Assembly: GCA_000720845.1 (NCBI GenBank)
Contig: JODU01000015.1
Span: 124,001 to 188,000, forward strand
Origin: Kitasatospora aureofaciens
GTDB lineage: Bacteria; Actinomycetota; Actinomycetes; Streptomycetales; Streptomycetaceae
Length of the DNA stretch: 64,000 nucleotides
Reading direction: 5' to 3'
Below are positions 17,132 through 26,100 of the stretch, piece by piece (within the stretch, counting starts at the first letter, position 1; every line of letters starts with the position of its first letter). The notes under the pieces are model-generated. The model made no database searches. It saw only the letters and a program-made list of their open reading frames with translations, and had not been told where the DNA came from. The position numbers and the translations under genes are program-made.

Positions 17132-17785
17132 ATGACCCCGCAGGCCTCCACCCCCGCCTACCGCCGCCTCAGCGTCGAGGAGCGCCGCGTCCAGCTGCTG
17201 GAGGCGGCGCTCGCCCTCTTCGCGCACCGGCCCCCGGAGGAGGTCTCCCTGGACGACGTGGCCGAGCAGGCCGGGGTCTCGCGGCCGCTGGTGTACCGGT
17301 ACTTCCCCGGCGGCAAGCAGCAGCTGTACGAGGCCGCGCTCAGGTCCGCCGCCGACGAGCTGCGGCTCTGCTTCGACGAGCCCCGCGAGGGTCCGCTGCT
17401 GGCCCGGCTCTCCCGCGCCCTGGACCGCTACCTCGCCTTCGTCGACCAGCACGACACCGGCTTCAGCGCCCTGCTGCGCGGCGGCAGCGTGGTCGAGACC
17501 TCGCGGACCTCGGGCATCGTGGACGGGGTGCGCCGGGCCGCCGCCGACCACATCATGCGCCACCTGGACGTCGCCGAGCCCGGCCCCCGGCTGCGGATGA
17601 CCGTCCGGATGTGGATCACGGCGGTGGAGGCGGCCTCGCTGATCTGGCTGGACGAGGACAAGCAGCCGCCCCTCGACGAGCTGCGGGACTGGCTGGTGGA
17701 GCAGTTCCTCGCGGTGCTGACGGTCACCGCCCGCCGCGACCCGCAGACCGCCACGCTGGTCGAGGCGCTGGCGGCGGACCTCTGA
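17132..17785 (+). CDS. TetR family transcriptional regulator
   Basis: A 217-residue TetR protein. The N-terminal HTH runs LLEAALALFAHRPPEEVSLDDVAEQAGVSRPLVYRYFPGGKQQL in pattern, and the C-terminal helices (FSALLRGGSVVETSRTSGIVDGVRRA) form the ligand and dimer domain. It lies downstream of the AurF-like gene in the same direction, so it could be a co-transcribed regulator of that gene; no operator was identified by eye. Confidence 0.92.
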   Translation: MTPQASTPAYRRLSVEERRVQLLEAALALFAHRPPEEVSLDDVAEQAGVSRPLVYRYFPGGKQQLYEAALRSAADELRLCFDEPREGPLLARLSRALDRYLAFVDQHDTGFSALLRGGSVVETSRTSGIVDGVRRAAADHIMRHLDVAEPGPRLRMTVRMWITAVEAASLIWLDEDKQPPLDELRDWLVEQFLAVLTVTARRDPQTATLVEALAADL

Positions 17786-17840
17786 CCGGGCCCGTGCGCC
17801 GGGCTCGGGCAGCGGTGCGCCGATCACCGACACTGGTGCC

Positions 17841-18164
17841 GTGAAGAGCGAAGACACCCCCTTCGAGGGCGGCCCCATGGACGGACGCGTGCTGCCCGTC
17901 CTGGTCGGCATGACCGGGCACCCGCCGAAGACGTACCGCATCCCTGTCCCGGACCCGGACGGCGGCCCGCCCACCGTGCTCGTGTACCGGCGCGTGCCCC
18001 GGGACGCCCGGGGCGGGCTGCGGTTCGCCCGGTGGAAGTACGCGTACGCCCCCGAGGGGGAGCAGGGCTCCGGCCGGAAGTGGCCCTGGTCGAGACCGGG
18101 CCGCCCGGCCGCCGCCGATCCAGACGCCACGCCGCGCGGCAAGCCGGACGACGCGGACGGGTGA
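17841..18164 (+). CDS. Small hypothetical protein
   Basis: A 107-residue protein with no domain I recognise. It has a compact beta-rich middle (VLVGMTGHPPKTYRIPVPDPDGGPPTVLVYRR in pattern) and a polar, basic, proline-rich tail, with no signal or membrane segment. It begins at GTG 55 bp after the TetR gene. The strong third-position GC bias supports coding. Similar proteins seem common in Streptomyces genomes, which is a recollection and not shown here. Confidence 0.68.
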   Translation: MKSEDTPFEGGPMDGRVLPVLVGMTGHPPKTYRIPVPDPDGGPPTVLVYRRVPRDARGGLRFARWKYAYAPEGEQGSGRKWPWSRPGRPAAADPDATPRGKPDDADG

Positions 18165-18267
18165 CCCCGTTGCGCCGAACCGCGCACACTCGGCGCGCGA
18201 AGTCCCACCGGGCGCCACATGCTCACCGTGCGGAGCGGACCCGCCGCCCCGCACCGGAGGTGATGGC

Positions 18268-19416
18268 GTGTCAGAAAGGCTCCTGCGTCTGGTGTGTACG
18301 GCGGCGCTCGCGGCCGGGATCGTCCTCGCGCCCGTGCCCGCCGCGGCCGAACCCGGCCCCGGCCCGGCCGAGGGGCCGGCCGAAGGGCGCACCGTGGCCG
18401 AACTGCTGACGGACCTTCAGCGGCTGTACCGGGAGGCGGAGCGGGCCACCGAGACCTACAACGGCACCGAGGAGCGGCTGAAGGAGCAGCGTGCCCGGGT
18501 GCTGCGGCTGAACGCCGAGCTGACCCGGACCCGGCTGTCGCTGCGGGACAGCCGGGGCGCGGCCGGGCGGCTGGCCCGGCAGCAGTACCAGAGCAGCAGC
18601 AACCTCTCCCCCTACCTGCGGCTGCTGCTGGCCCGCGATCCGCAGCACGCCCTCGACCAGGGGCATGTGATCGGCCGGCTGTCCAAGGAGCGGGCCGAGA
18701 CGGTGGGGCGGCTGACCGGCGACACGAAGAGGGCCGACGAGCTGGCCGGGCGGGCCCGGGCGGCGCTGGCCCGGCAGGCCGCCCTCGCCGAGCGCCAGGA
18801 GAAGGAACGGGACGGGGTGCGCCAACGCCTGCGCGCCGTCGAGGAACTGCTCGCCTCGCTCACCCCGGAGCAGCTGGCCGCGCTGGCGGAGCTGGAGAAG
18901 AGCGGGGTCGACGAGGAGCAGGAGCGGTTGCTGGCGTCCGGCGCGCTCGGCGACGACGCCAAGCCGTCCGCCGGGGGCGAGAGCGCTGTGCGCTTCGCGG
19001 TGGAGCAGCTGGGCAAGCCGTACGAGTGGGGTGCCGAGGGCCCGGCGTCGTACGACTGCTCGGGGCTGACCTCCGTGGCCTGGGAGCGGGCCGGGACGCC
19101 GATCCCGCGGACCAGCCAGGAGCAGTGGGCGCGCCTGGACCACGTGCCGCTGGACGAACTGCGCCCCGGTGACCTGGTCGTCTACTTCCCCGAGGCCACC
19201 CATGTGGCGATGTACCTCGGTGACGGCGTGGTCATCCAGGCGCCCCGCCCCGGCGCCGACGTCAAGGTCTCGCCGATCGCCGCCAACCCGGTCCTGGGCG
19301 CCGTACGCCCCGACCCCGGCGGGGAGCCCGTACCGCACTACACGCCGCCACGGCTCCCCGCGGGGTCGACGGACGGGTCGGACGAGGGGTACGCGGCCGC
19401 GGGGCCCGCCCGCTGA
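18268..19416 (+). CDS. Secreted NlpC/P60 peptidoglycan hydrolase with coiled-coil
   Basis: A 382-residue exported enzyme. The signal peptide (LVCTAALAAGIVLAPVPAAAEP) is followed by a long coiled-coil (about residues 45-215) and an NlpC/P60 domain (about 235-355). The catalytic Cys is in YDCSGLTSVAWE and the His in ATHVAMYLGDGVVIQAP. This matches the RipA/CwlO-like architecture in which the coiled-coil restrains a D,L-endopeptidase that cuts stem peptides. The GTG start has GGAGG 7 nt upstream. Confidence 0.93.
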   Translation: MSERLLRLVCTAALAAGIVLAPVPAAAEPGPGPAEGPAEGRTVAELLTDLQRLYREAERATETYNGTEERLKEQRARVLRLNAELTRTRLSLRDSRGAAGRLARQQYQSSSNLSPYLRLLLARDPQHALDQGHVIGRLSKERAETVGRLTGDTKRADELAGRARAALARQAALAERQEKERDGVRQRLRAVEELLASLTPEQLAALAELEKSGVDEEQERLLASGALGDDAKPSAGGESAVRFAVEQLGKPYEWGAEGPASYDCSGLTSVAWERAGTPIPRTSQEQWARLDHVPLDELRPGDLVVYFPEATHVAMYLGDGVVIQAPRPGADVKVSPIAANPVLGAVRPDPGGEPVPHYTPPRLPAGSTDGSDEGYAAAGPAR

Positions 19417-19543
19417 GTTCCGGACGCCACGTACCGGACGGCCGTGCCACGCGGCGTCCGCCCCGACCGCCGGGAGAGCGGGGGCCCCGACGGCCGAGGT
19501 GCGTGTCCGCCGGGTGGATTTTCCGCCCTGACCGCCGGAGGCC

Positions 19544-20806
19544 CTACGCGCCCGCGGCGCCGGAGACCTCGGCCAGGTAGCCCTCGGTCTTCGCCGGGTC
19601 GTAGAAGAAGTTCTCGAAGTCGGCCGGGTCGTTGAAGCCGTTGGCGAAGCGGTCGGCGACCGGCTGGAGCTGACCGGCGGCGCCGATCAGGTTCAGGACG
19701 TGCTCCGGCGGCGGGGCCAGCATGGCGTTGGTCCACTTGGTGACGTGCTGGGCCGTCTGCCAGTAGCGGTCGAAGGTCTGCTGCATCCAGGCCTCGTCGA
19801 ACTCCTTCTCCCCCTGCTCCAGGATGGAGGCGAGGTAGGAGGCGGCGCACTTGGACGCGGAGTTGGAGCCCTGTCCGGTGATCGGGTCGTTGGCGACGAC
19901 CACGTCGGCCACGCCGAGGACGAGACCGCCGCCGGGAAGGCGGCCGATCGGGTTGCGGACGGTCGGGGCGTAGCGGCCGGCCAGGGTGCCGCCGGCGTCG
20001 GTCAGTTCGACCTTGGTGGCCCGCGCGTACTCCCAGGGGAGGAACTTCTCCATGAGTTCCAGGGTCAGGGAGAGGTGCTCCGAGGGGTCCTTGACGTCCT
20101 TGAAGGCGTCGAGCGGGCCGCCGGGTATGCCCTCCCAGAAGAGGATGTCGGCGCGGCCCGAGGTGGTGAACGTCGGCATGATGAACATCTCGCCGACGCC
20201 CGGCACCAGGTTGCAGCGCACGGCCTCCGTGTCCGGGTGCTCGGGGCGCGGGCCCATCCCGTGGACGTAGGCGACGGCGAGGGCGCGCTGCGGCTCGCCG
20301 TACGGGGAGCGGGAGGCGTCGCGGCCGAACATCTGGACCAGCTCGCCCTTGCCCGCCGAGACCAGGACGAGGTCGTAGGCGCGGGAGAAGTAGTCCAGGT
20401 CGCCGACGGCCGCGCCGTGGATGACCAGCTGGCCGCCGCGCTGGGCGAAGGTCTCCATCCAGCCCGCCATCTTCACCCGCTGGTCGACCGACTGCGCGTA
20501 GCCGTCCAGGTGCCCCAGCCAGTCGATCGCGCGCTGCGAGGGGCCCGGGTCGAAGGAGCCGGGGGCCGCCACCGAGACGCCGAGTCCCTCGATCTTCGGG
20601 GCCTGGGACTCCCAGAAGTTCAGCTGGAGATCGCGCTCGTGCTGGAGTGCCGTGTGGAACATGCACTGCGTCGACATGACCCGGCCGGTGCGGATCTCGT
20701 CCGCGGTCCGGTTGGACATCAGGGTGACCTCGTAGCCGTGCGACTGGAGGCCGAGGGCGAGCTGGAGACCGGACTGGCCGGCTCCGACGACGAGTATCTT
20801 CCGCAT
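19544..20806 (-). CDS. Styrene-monooxygenase-like (StyA family) flavoprotein
   Basis: A 420-residue FAD-dependent oxygenase. The Rossmann motif GAGQSGLQLALGLQSHGYEV is at the N-terminus; GLVLGVADVVVANDPITGQGSNSASKCA near residue 300 is the second FAD contact typical of the p-hydroxybenzoate hydroxylase fold, and WxxxxxPGGPLDAF resembles the StyA group. It starts 15 bp after cvnD and shares its orientation, so it is probably the last gene of the conservon operon. No dedicated flavin reductase is adjacent; the substrate is unknown. Confidence 0.86.
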   Translation of the reverse strand: MRKILVVGAGQSGLQLALGLQSHGYEVTLMSNRTADEIRTGRVMSTQCMFHTALQHERDLQLNFWESQAPKIEGLGVSVAAPGSFDPGPSQRAIDWLGHLDGYAQSVDQRVKMAGWMETFAQRGGQLVIHGAAVGDLDYFSRAYDLVLVSAGKGELVQMFGRDASRSPYGEPQRALAVAYVHGMGPRPEHPDTEAVRCNLVPGVGEMFIMPTFTTSGRADILFWEGIPGGPLDAFKDVKDPSEHLSLTLELMEKFLPWEYARATKVELTDAGGTLAGRYAPTVRNPIGRLPGGGLVLGVADVVVANDPITGQGSNSASKCAASYLASILEQGEKEFDEAWMQQTFDRYWQTAQHVTKWTNAMLAPPPEHVLNLIGAAGQLQPVADRFANGFNDPADFENFFYDPAKTEGYLAEVSGAAGA

Positions 20807-20821
20807 GCGGTTTTCCGTCTC

Positions 20822-21463
20822 CTACTCGGGTGTTTCGTCGAGCGCGTGGCCCACGAGGGACAAGAGGGTCTCGATGGCCGAGATCCGACGGCGCGCATCC
20901 ATGATCATTACAGGTATGTGCGCCGGGATCGTCAACGCCTCCCGCACGTCCTCCGCCTCGAACAGCTCACTGCCGTCGAAGTGGTTGACCGCCACGACGT
21001 ACGGCAGTCCGCAGCTCTCGAAGTAGTCCAGCGCCGGCCAGCAGTCCTTCAGGCGCCGGGTGTCGGCCAGCACGACGGCACCGATCGCGCCGCGCACCAG
21101 GTCGTCCCACATGAACCAGAACCGCTGCTGGCCCGGGGTGCCGAACAGGTAGAGCACCAGGTCGTCGTCGAGCGTGATGCGGCCGAAGTCCATGGCCACG
21201 GTGGTGGTGAGCTTGCCCGGGGTGGCGGTGAGGTCGTCGGTCTCCTCGCTCGCCTCGGTCATCAGCGCCTCGGTCTGCAGCGGCGTGATCTCCGAGACGG
21301 CGGTGACCAGCGTGGTCTTGCCGACGCCGAACCCTCCGGCGACGACGATCTTCGTGGCAACCGGCGCCCGGGTGGGATCCGTCTGCCAGGGCTGCACGGG
21401 CCCGTCGGTGTCGACGAGCGGGGGGACGCCGAACGCGGCGGCGTCAGAGACGACGGAGTCCAC
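20822..21463 (-). CDS. cvnD: Conservon GTPase CvnD
   Basis: A 213-residue MglA/Ras-like small GTPase. The P-loop is GGFGVGKTT (residues 43-51), switch II is YLFGTPGQQRFWFMW and the base-recognition motif is NHFD in place of NKxD. In conservons this protein works with a sensor-like ATPase, a roadblock protein and a DUF742 protein at the membrane. GTG at 21463 follows AAAGGG and lies 20 bp inside the end of cvnC, so the genes overlap and are likely coupled. Confidence 0.93.
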   Translation of the reverse strand: MDSVVSDAAAFGVPPLVDTDGPVQPWQTDPTRAPVATKIVVAGGFGVGKTTLVTAVSEITPLQTEALMTEASEETDDLTATPGKLTTTVAMDFGRITLDDDLVLYLFGTPGQQRFWFMWDDLVRGAIGAVVLADTRRLKDCWPALDYFESCGLPYVVAVNHFDGSELFEAEDVREALTIPAHIPVMIMDARRRISAIETLLSLVGHALDETPE

Positions 21464-21896
21464 TGAGCACCCTTTCGAGCAGAGCGCGGTCCGGGCGGCC
21501 CGTGCCGTGGCCGGTCCCGGTGCCGTACACACGGATCTTTCCCTGGTCCGCCAGGTCGCTGAGGAGCACGCGGACCACGCCGAGCGGCATCTTCAGCAGC
21601 GCGGCGATCTCGGCCACCGTACGCATGCGGCGGCACAGTTCGACGATGGCCCGCATCTCCGGCATCACGCGGGAGGTGAGGCCGCCGTTCGTCAGTTCCT
21701 TGCGCTCCTCGGCGGCTTCGAGCGCAGCGGTGCCGGCCGTGGCGCCGACGAACGTCTCGACGAGCAGCACGTGACCGAAGCGGGTGCGGCCGCCGGTGAG
21801 CGAGTACGGGCGTACGCGGGCGGGTTTGCGGTCGGCGCCGCGCACGGGGAGGTGCCCCTGGCCGTTCTTTCCGGGTTTTCTGGGACTGCTGCTCAT
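21444..21896 (-). CDS. cvnC: Conservon DUF742 protein CvnC
   Basis: A 150-residue DUF742 protein with a winged-helix-like fold. After a basic N-terminus, VRPYSLTGGRTR is the family hallmark, followed by EMRAIVELCRRMRTVAEIAALLKMPLGVVRVLLSDLADQGKIRV. It is thought to be an adaptor in the conservon complex. Its ATG overlaps the cvnB stop (ATGA) and its 3' end overlaps cvnD. Confidence 0.94.
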   Translation of the reverse strand: MSSSPRKPGKNGQGHLPVRGADRKPARVRPYSLTGGRTRFGHVLLVETFVGATAGTAALEAAEERKELTNGGLTSRVMPEMRAIVELCRRMRTVAEIAALLKMPLGVVRVLLSDLADQGKIRVYGTGTGHGTGRPDRALLERVLSGLRRL

Positions 21897-22396
21897 CGGG
21901 CGCTCCCCGTCGGCTCGGACTCCAGGGACTTCCGCAGCTCGCTGCGGAGTTCGGGGGTCAGGACGTGGCCGGCGCGGCCGACGAAGAGCGCCATGTGGTA
22001 CGCCACGACGCTCATGTCGCAGTCCGCGGAGCCGTGCACGCCGAGCAGCGAGCCGTCGCTGATCGACATCACGAACAGGCTGCCCTCGTCCATGGCGACC
22101 ATCGTGTGCTTCACGGTGCCGAAGTCCATCAGCCGGGCGGCGCCGATGGTGAGGCTGCCGACGCCGGAGACGACGGTGGCGAGGTCGGCGGCGGAGCCGC
22201 GCGGGCCCGCCCGGGGCGACTCGCGGACCTGCCGGGCCTCCTCGTTGCGGCCGGGATCGGAGGACAGGAGCAGGAGCCCGTCGGAGGAGACCACGGCGAC
22301 CGACTGGATGCCGGGAACCTCCTCGACGAGGTTGGTCAGCAGCCAGTGGAGATTGCGGGCTTCACTGCTCAGTCCGAAGGTACTGGGCGCGGTCAA
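21893..22396 (-). CDS. cvnB: Conservon roadblock/LC7 protein CvnB
   Basis: A 167-residue protein with a roadblock/LC7 domain, the class that regulates MglA-type GTPases. ARNLHWLLTNLVEEVPGIQSVAVVSSDGLLLLSS and MDEGSLFVMSISDGSLLGV are characteristic. Translation appears to start at TTG 22396: GAGGAGG is 6 nt upstream, and the TTG overlaps the cvnA stop in a TTGA arrangement. The C-terminus ends with a basic segment overlapping the cvnC start. Confidence 0.92.
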   Translation of the reverse strand: MTAPSTFGLSSEARNLHWLLTNLVEEVPGIQSVAVVSSDGLLLLSSDPGRNEEARQVRESPRAGPRGSAADLATVVSGVGSLTIGAARLMDFGTVKHTMVAMDEGSLFVMSISDGSLLGVHGSADCDMSVVAYHMALFVGRAGHVLTPELRSELRKSLESEPTGSAR

Positions 22397-25300
22397 CTGC
22401 TTGCCTCCTCGACAGTGCCCCCCGTGGCTTCTTCGGTTGTGTCCGCGTCGACCGGCGCGTGGTGCGGTCCGGTGCGGTCCGCGATCTCCGCCTCGACGTC
22501 GCGGCGGCCCGCCTCCGCCCCCCGGCGGAATCCGCCCAGGCGGCGGCGGAGCGCGTCGGCGTCGACGGAACCCGCCGGGCGCGGCCGTGGGGCCGCCGCG
22601 GGCGTGGTGAGCTTCGGGGTCCGCTTGGGCAGCCCCTTCTCGGTGACGGGCTCGGCGGGCTCGGAGCCCTCGGTGTCGGTGTCCCCGGCCCGTCCGGCAC
22701 CCTCGTCCGGGGTTCGGTCGTGGGCGTCGGGACCGATGTCGTAGGGCCCGGCGGCGCGGGGACCGGGGATCCGGGCGGCGCCGGTCTCCGGCGAGGACTG
22801 TTCCGGTGCCGGTGGGGGCGCCGGGGCCTCGGACGGGTCCGGGGGGCGCGGGGGCAGCAGGAGCGCCATCGTGGCGTCGTCGGGGAGGTCGTGGCCGGGG
22901 GCCTTCGCGGCCTCGGGGGCCGGCGTCTCCTCCGCGGGCTCCTGATCCGCCGCCGTGCTCGTGCCGGGGCGCGGGTCCGTGCGGGTGTCCGGGTGCGTGC
23001 CGGTTTCCGGTGCCTGGTCGGCGTCCGGTCGCGACCACCGCTCCGGGACGGAGTCCGAGTCAGCGTCCCGGGAGGTGCCCTGCGGGGCCCCGGGTGCCGG
23101 GTCCGCGACGGGCTCCGGTGCCAGGGGCGTCGTGGAGGTCGGGACAGCGGCCTGCTTCGGGCGCTCCACCCCGCCGCTCGGGGCGGAAGCGGAGCCCGCC
23201 TCGGCCGCTGGGCCCGCGTCCGGCTCGGCGACCGTCTCTGCCCCGGAGCCCGCGTCAAGCCCGGCGCTCGCGTCGGCCCCGGAGCCCACCCCGGGTCCGG
23301 AGCCCGGGTCGGACTCGACGAGCCCATCGGACCCGGAACCCTGGTCGGCCCCGACGAGCCCATCGGACCCGGAGGCCGCCTCGGATCCGGAGCCCACGGC
23401 CCCAGGACCGGCAAGCCCCTCGGGCCCGGGGCCCACCTCGGACCCACGACCCGAATCAGACCCGGAACCCAAGACCCCAGGACCGGCAAGCCCCTCGGAC
23501 CCGGAGCCCACCTCGGACCCACGACCCGAATCAGACCCGGAACCCAAGACCCCAGGACCGGCAAGCCCCTCGGACCCGGAACCCACCTCGGACCCACGAC
23601 CCGAATCAGACCCAGAGCCCAAGACCCCAGGACCGGCAAGCCCCTCGGACCCACGACCCGAACCAGACCGGGAGCCCTCTCCGAGCCCGGAGCCGGGCTC
23701 GGCCGTGAGGCCCGGGCCGGCTTCGGAGCCCTTCTCGGGTTCGGTGGCCGGCTCGGTCCCGGAGCCGGCCCGGGGCTCGGCGACCGCCTCGGACTCGGCC
23801 CGGCGTACCGCCCGTTCCGCCGAGGCGACCAGCGGGTCCCCGTGCTCCTGGGTGCCCTTCTCCGCGCGGCCGTGCAGGACGTTGGAGTTGGCCTCCGCGT
23901 CGGCGCCGGGCAGGGAGAAGGAACCCGTGCCGTCGGACACCGGCACGGTCGGGGCCAGCGCGGCGGGCGGTGCGGCGGCCAGCAGCGGGCTCGGGAGGAC
24001 GACGACGGCCGCGACACCGCCCTGCTTCTGCTCCCGCAGCCGTACCCGCGCACCGTGCCGGTGGGCGAGCCGGGCGACGACGTAGAGGCCGAGCCCGAGA
24101 CCGTCCTCGCCCTCCTGGTCGTACGGAGCGTCCGGGTCGAAGTCGGTGAGGCGGGCGTTGAGCCGCTGGAGGCGTTCGGTGGCCATGCCGATGCCCTCGT
24201 CCTGGACGGAGAGCATCACCTCGCCGTTCTCCAGGAGCCAGCCGGAGACCTCGACGGGCAGGTCCGGCGGCGAGAAGGAGGTGGCGTTCTCCATCAGTTC
24301 GGCCAGCAGATGGGAGAGGTCGTCGGCGGCGAACCCGGCCACGTGCGCGTGCGGCGGCAGCGCGGCGATGCGCACCCGCTCGTACCGCTCGATCTCGCTG
24401 ACCGCGGCCCGGACCACGTCGACCAGCGGCACCGGTGAGGCGCTGTGCTGGACGTGGTCGGTGCCGGCGAGGACGAGGAGGTTCTCGCTGTGCCGGCGCA
24501 TGACCGTGGCGAAGTGGTCGAGCTTGAACAGGGTGGCGAGCCGGTCCGGGTCCTGCTCGCGCTCCTCCAGGCTCTCGATGACTGCGAGTTGCCGCTCGAC
24601 CAGGCCGAGGGTGCGCAGCGCCAGGTTGACGAAGGTGGAGCCGATGCTCTTGCGCACCACCTCCAGCTGCGCGGCGGACTCGGCGAGTTCGGCGCGCAGT
24701 TCCTCGCGGGCGTCGGCCATCTTCTGCCGCTGGCCGACCAGGTGCTTGCGGTCGGACTCCAGCGTGGCGACCCGCCCGGCGAGGGTCGCGGCGTGCGTGT
24801 GCAGGGCGTTGACGGAGCGGACGACCTGCGCGAACTCGTCGTTGCGCCCGGTGAAGGCGACCGGCTCCTCCGCCGTCGGGTCCTCCGCCCCGGCCAGCCG
24901 GGCCGAGCCGCGGCGCAGCACCGACAGCGGGCGGGTGAGGGTGCGGGCCAGGGCGGTGGCGATGCCGACGGCGAGCAGGATCAGGGCGCCGAGGACGGCG
25001 ATCCGGATCTCCAGCGCGGTGACGTCGTCGTCGCGCAGCTGCTCCAGGGCCTGGACACGCTTCTCGTACAGGGCGGACTCGGCACCGCGCATCGCGTCGA
25101 CGCGGGCGGAGAGCGCGGCGTCCAGCCGCTTGGTGCTGGTGCGCAGGTCGCCGTCGGAGAGGGTCGGCTCGTCGGTGAGGCCGGCGAGGTACTTCTCGGC
25201 CGAGTTGACCTCGGGCCCGGCGACGGTGGCGTCGAAGCTGCTCCGCGCCTCCTTGGGGGCGCCCTCGCGGAAGTCGGCGAGGGCCGCGTCGGAGCGCACC

Positions 25301-26100
25301 CGGGCCTGCTGGGCGGCGGCGGCGAGGGCGTCGCGCTGCTCCGCGTCGGCGTCCGAGGTGGTGGACGTCTCGGTCGGCAGGCCGGTGACCGGGTCGATGA
25401 CGGTCTCGGTGCTGCTCGGCACGTTCAGGGCGGCGAGCAGCAGACCGCGGGTGGCGGCGGCCTGCTGGACGGCGGTGTCCAGCTCCGCGAGGGCGTACGC
25501 GCCGGAGCCCGCGCGGGGCGGCATCTCCTCGCCCAGCTTCTCGGCCAGGGCGTGGAGTTCGGTGATGGCCTGCGAGTACGCCTCGTGCGCTTCCAGCGCG
25601 GTGCTCTTGCCGGTGAGGGCGGCGCGGCGCAGCGCCGCGACGGCGTCGAGGTCCTCGCGCAGGGAGGCGGGCGTGTCGGGATCGGCGCGCAGCTCCTCCA
25701 CCTGCCGGTCGACGCGGGCGCTGCGCTGCTCGGAGGGCGCCTTGGACTTCGGGCGTCCGGCCGCGATGTACGGGGTGACCTCGTCGCGCTCGTCGGCGAG
25801 GGAGTGGGCGAGGGTCAGCGCGCCCTGGGTCTGCTCGGCGAGCGTCACCAGTTCCTGGGAGTCGTGCAGTTGCCCGGAGGCGGCCACGACCGACGGGGCG
25901 CCGGCCCCGGCGACGGCGGCTGCCACGACCGCCACCGCGACGATGAGGCGGTTGCGTACATGGGTGGGACGGCCCTTGCCGACGGGGGCCTCCGGCGGCT
26001 GCGGAGGGGTGGAGGTGCCGGGGGTGCGCTCCGCGCTCCCCGCGGGGGCCGTCTGCTTGCCTGTGCGACGAGGCCGCGTCTTCTGCACCGGTGCTCGCAT
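22393..26100 (-). CDS. cvnA: Conservon sensor-kinase-like protein CvnA with repetitive tail
   Basis: A protein of about 1235 residues. A basic N-terminus is followed by a transmembrane helix (LIVAVAVVAAAVAGAGAPSVV), a nitrate/nitrite-sensing-type extracellular domain, a second helix (IAVLGALILLAVGIATALA), HAMP, a degenerate dimerisation helix lacking a standard HELRTP box, and an HATPase_c domain (LAELMENATSFSPP; DEGIGM; GLGLGLYVVARLAHRHGARV). The last ~450 residues are a Gly/Ser/Glu/Pro-rich disordered tail with 25-residue tandem repeats. The ATG at 26100 has AGGA close upstream; the frame is open to 26343 but that part looks non-coding. Conservon CvnA proteins are usually shorter. Confidence 0.9.
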   Translation of the reverse strand: MRAPVQKTRPRRTGKQTAPAGSAERTPGTSTPPQPPEAPVGKGRPTHVRNRLIVAVAVVAAAVAGAGAPSVVAASGQLHDSQELVTLAEQTQGALTLAHSLADERDEVTPYIAAGRPKSKAPSEQRSARVDRQVEELRADPDTPASLREDLDAVAALRRAALTGKSTALEAHEAYSQAITELHALAEKLGEEMPPRAGSGAYALAELDTAVQQAAATRGLLLAALNVPSSTETVIDPVTGLPTETSTTSDADAEQRDALAAAAQQARVRSDAALADFREGAPKEARSSFDATVAGPEVNSAEKYLAGLTDEPTLSDGDLRTSTKRLDAALSARVDAMRGAESALYEKRVQALEQLRDDDVTALEIRIAVLGALILLAVGIATALARTLTRPLSVLRRGSARLAGAEDPTAEEPVAFTGRNDEFAQVVRSVNALHTHAATLAGRVATLESDRKHLVGQRQKMADAREELRAELAESAAQLEVVRKSIGSTFVNLALRTLGLVERQLAVIESLEEREQDPDRLATLFKLDHFATVMRRHSENLLVLAGTDHVQHSASPVPLVDVVRAAVSEIERYERVRIAALPPHAHVAGFAADDLSHLLAELMENATSFSPPDLPVEVSGWLLENGEVMLSVQDEGIGMATERLQRLNARLTDFDPDAPYDQEGEDGLGLGLYVVARLAHRHGARVRLREQKQGGVAAVVVLPSPLLAAAPPAALAPTVPVSDGTGSFSLPGADAEANSNVLHGRAEKGTQEHGDPLVASAERAVRRAESEAVAEPRAGSGTEPATEPEKGSEAGPGLTAEPGSGLGEGSRSGSGRGSEGLAGPGVLGSGSDSGRGSEVGSGSEGLAGPGVLGSGSDSGRGSEVGSGSEGLAGPGVLGSGSDSGRGSEVGPGPEGLAGPGAVGSGSEAASGSDGLVGADQGSGSDGLVESDPGSGPGVGSGADASAGLDAGSGAETVAEPDAGPAAEAGSASAPSGGVERPKQAAVPTSTTPLAPEPVADPAPGAPQGTSRDADSDSVPERWSRPDADQAPETGTHPDTRTDPRPGTSTAADQEPAEETPAPEAAKAPGHDLPDDATMALLLPPRPPDPSEAPAPPPAPEQSSPETGAARIPGPRAAGPYDIGPDAHDRTPDEGAGRAGDTDTEGSEPAEPVTEKGLPKRTPKLTTPAAAPRPRPAGSVDADALRRRLGGFRRGAEAGRRDVEAEIADRTGPHHAPVDADTTEEATGGTVEEASS
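23396..23677 (-). repeat. 75-bp in-frame tandem repeat inside cvnA
   Basis: Units begin at 23396, 23471, 23546 and 23621 with an exact 75-bp period. The middle two differ at only a few bases; the first is more diverged; the last is shortened by an 18-bp in-frame deletion. Each encodes a 25-residue unit containing EGLAGPGVLGSGSDSGRGSE. The repeat is expected to expand or contract between strains. Confidence 0.88.

Noticed and set aside
23396..23677. CRISPR array
   Set aside because: The repeats are 75 bp, contiguous without spacers, in frame within a coding gene, and no cas genes are present.
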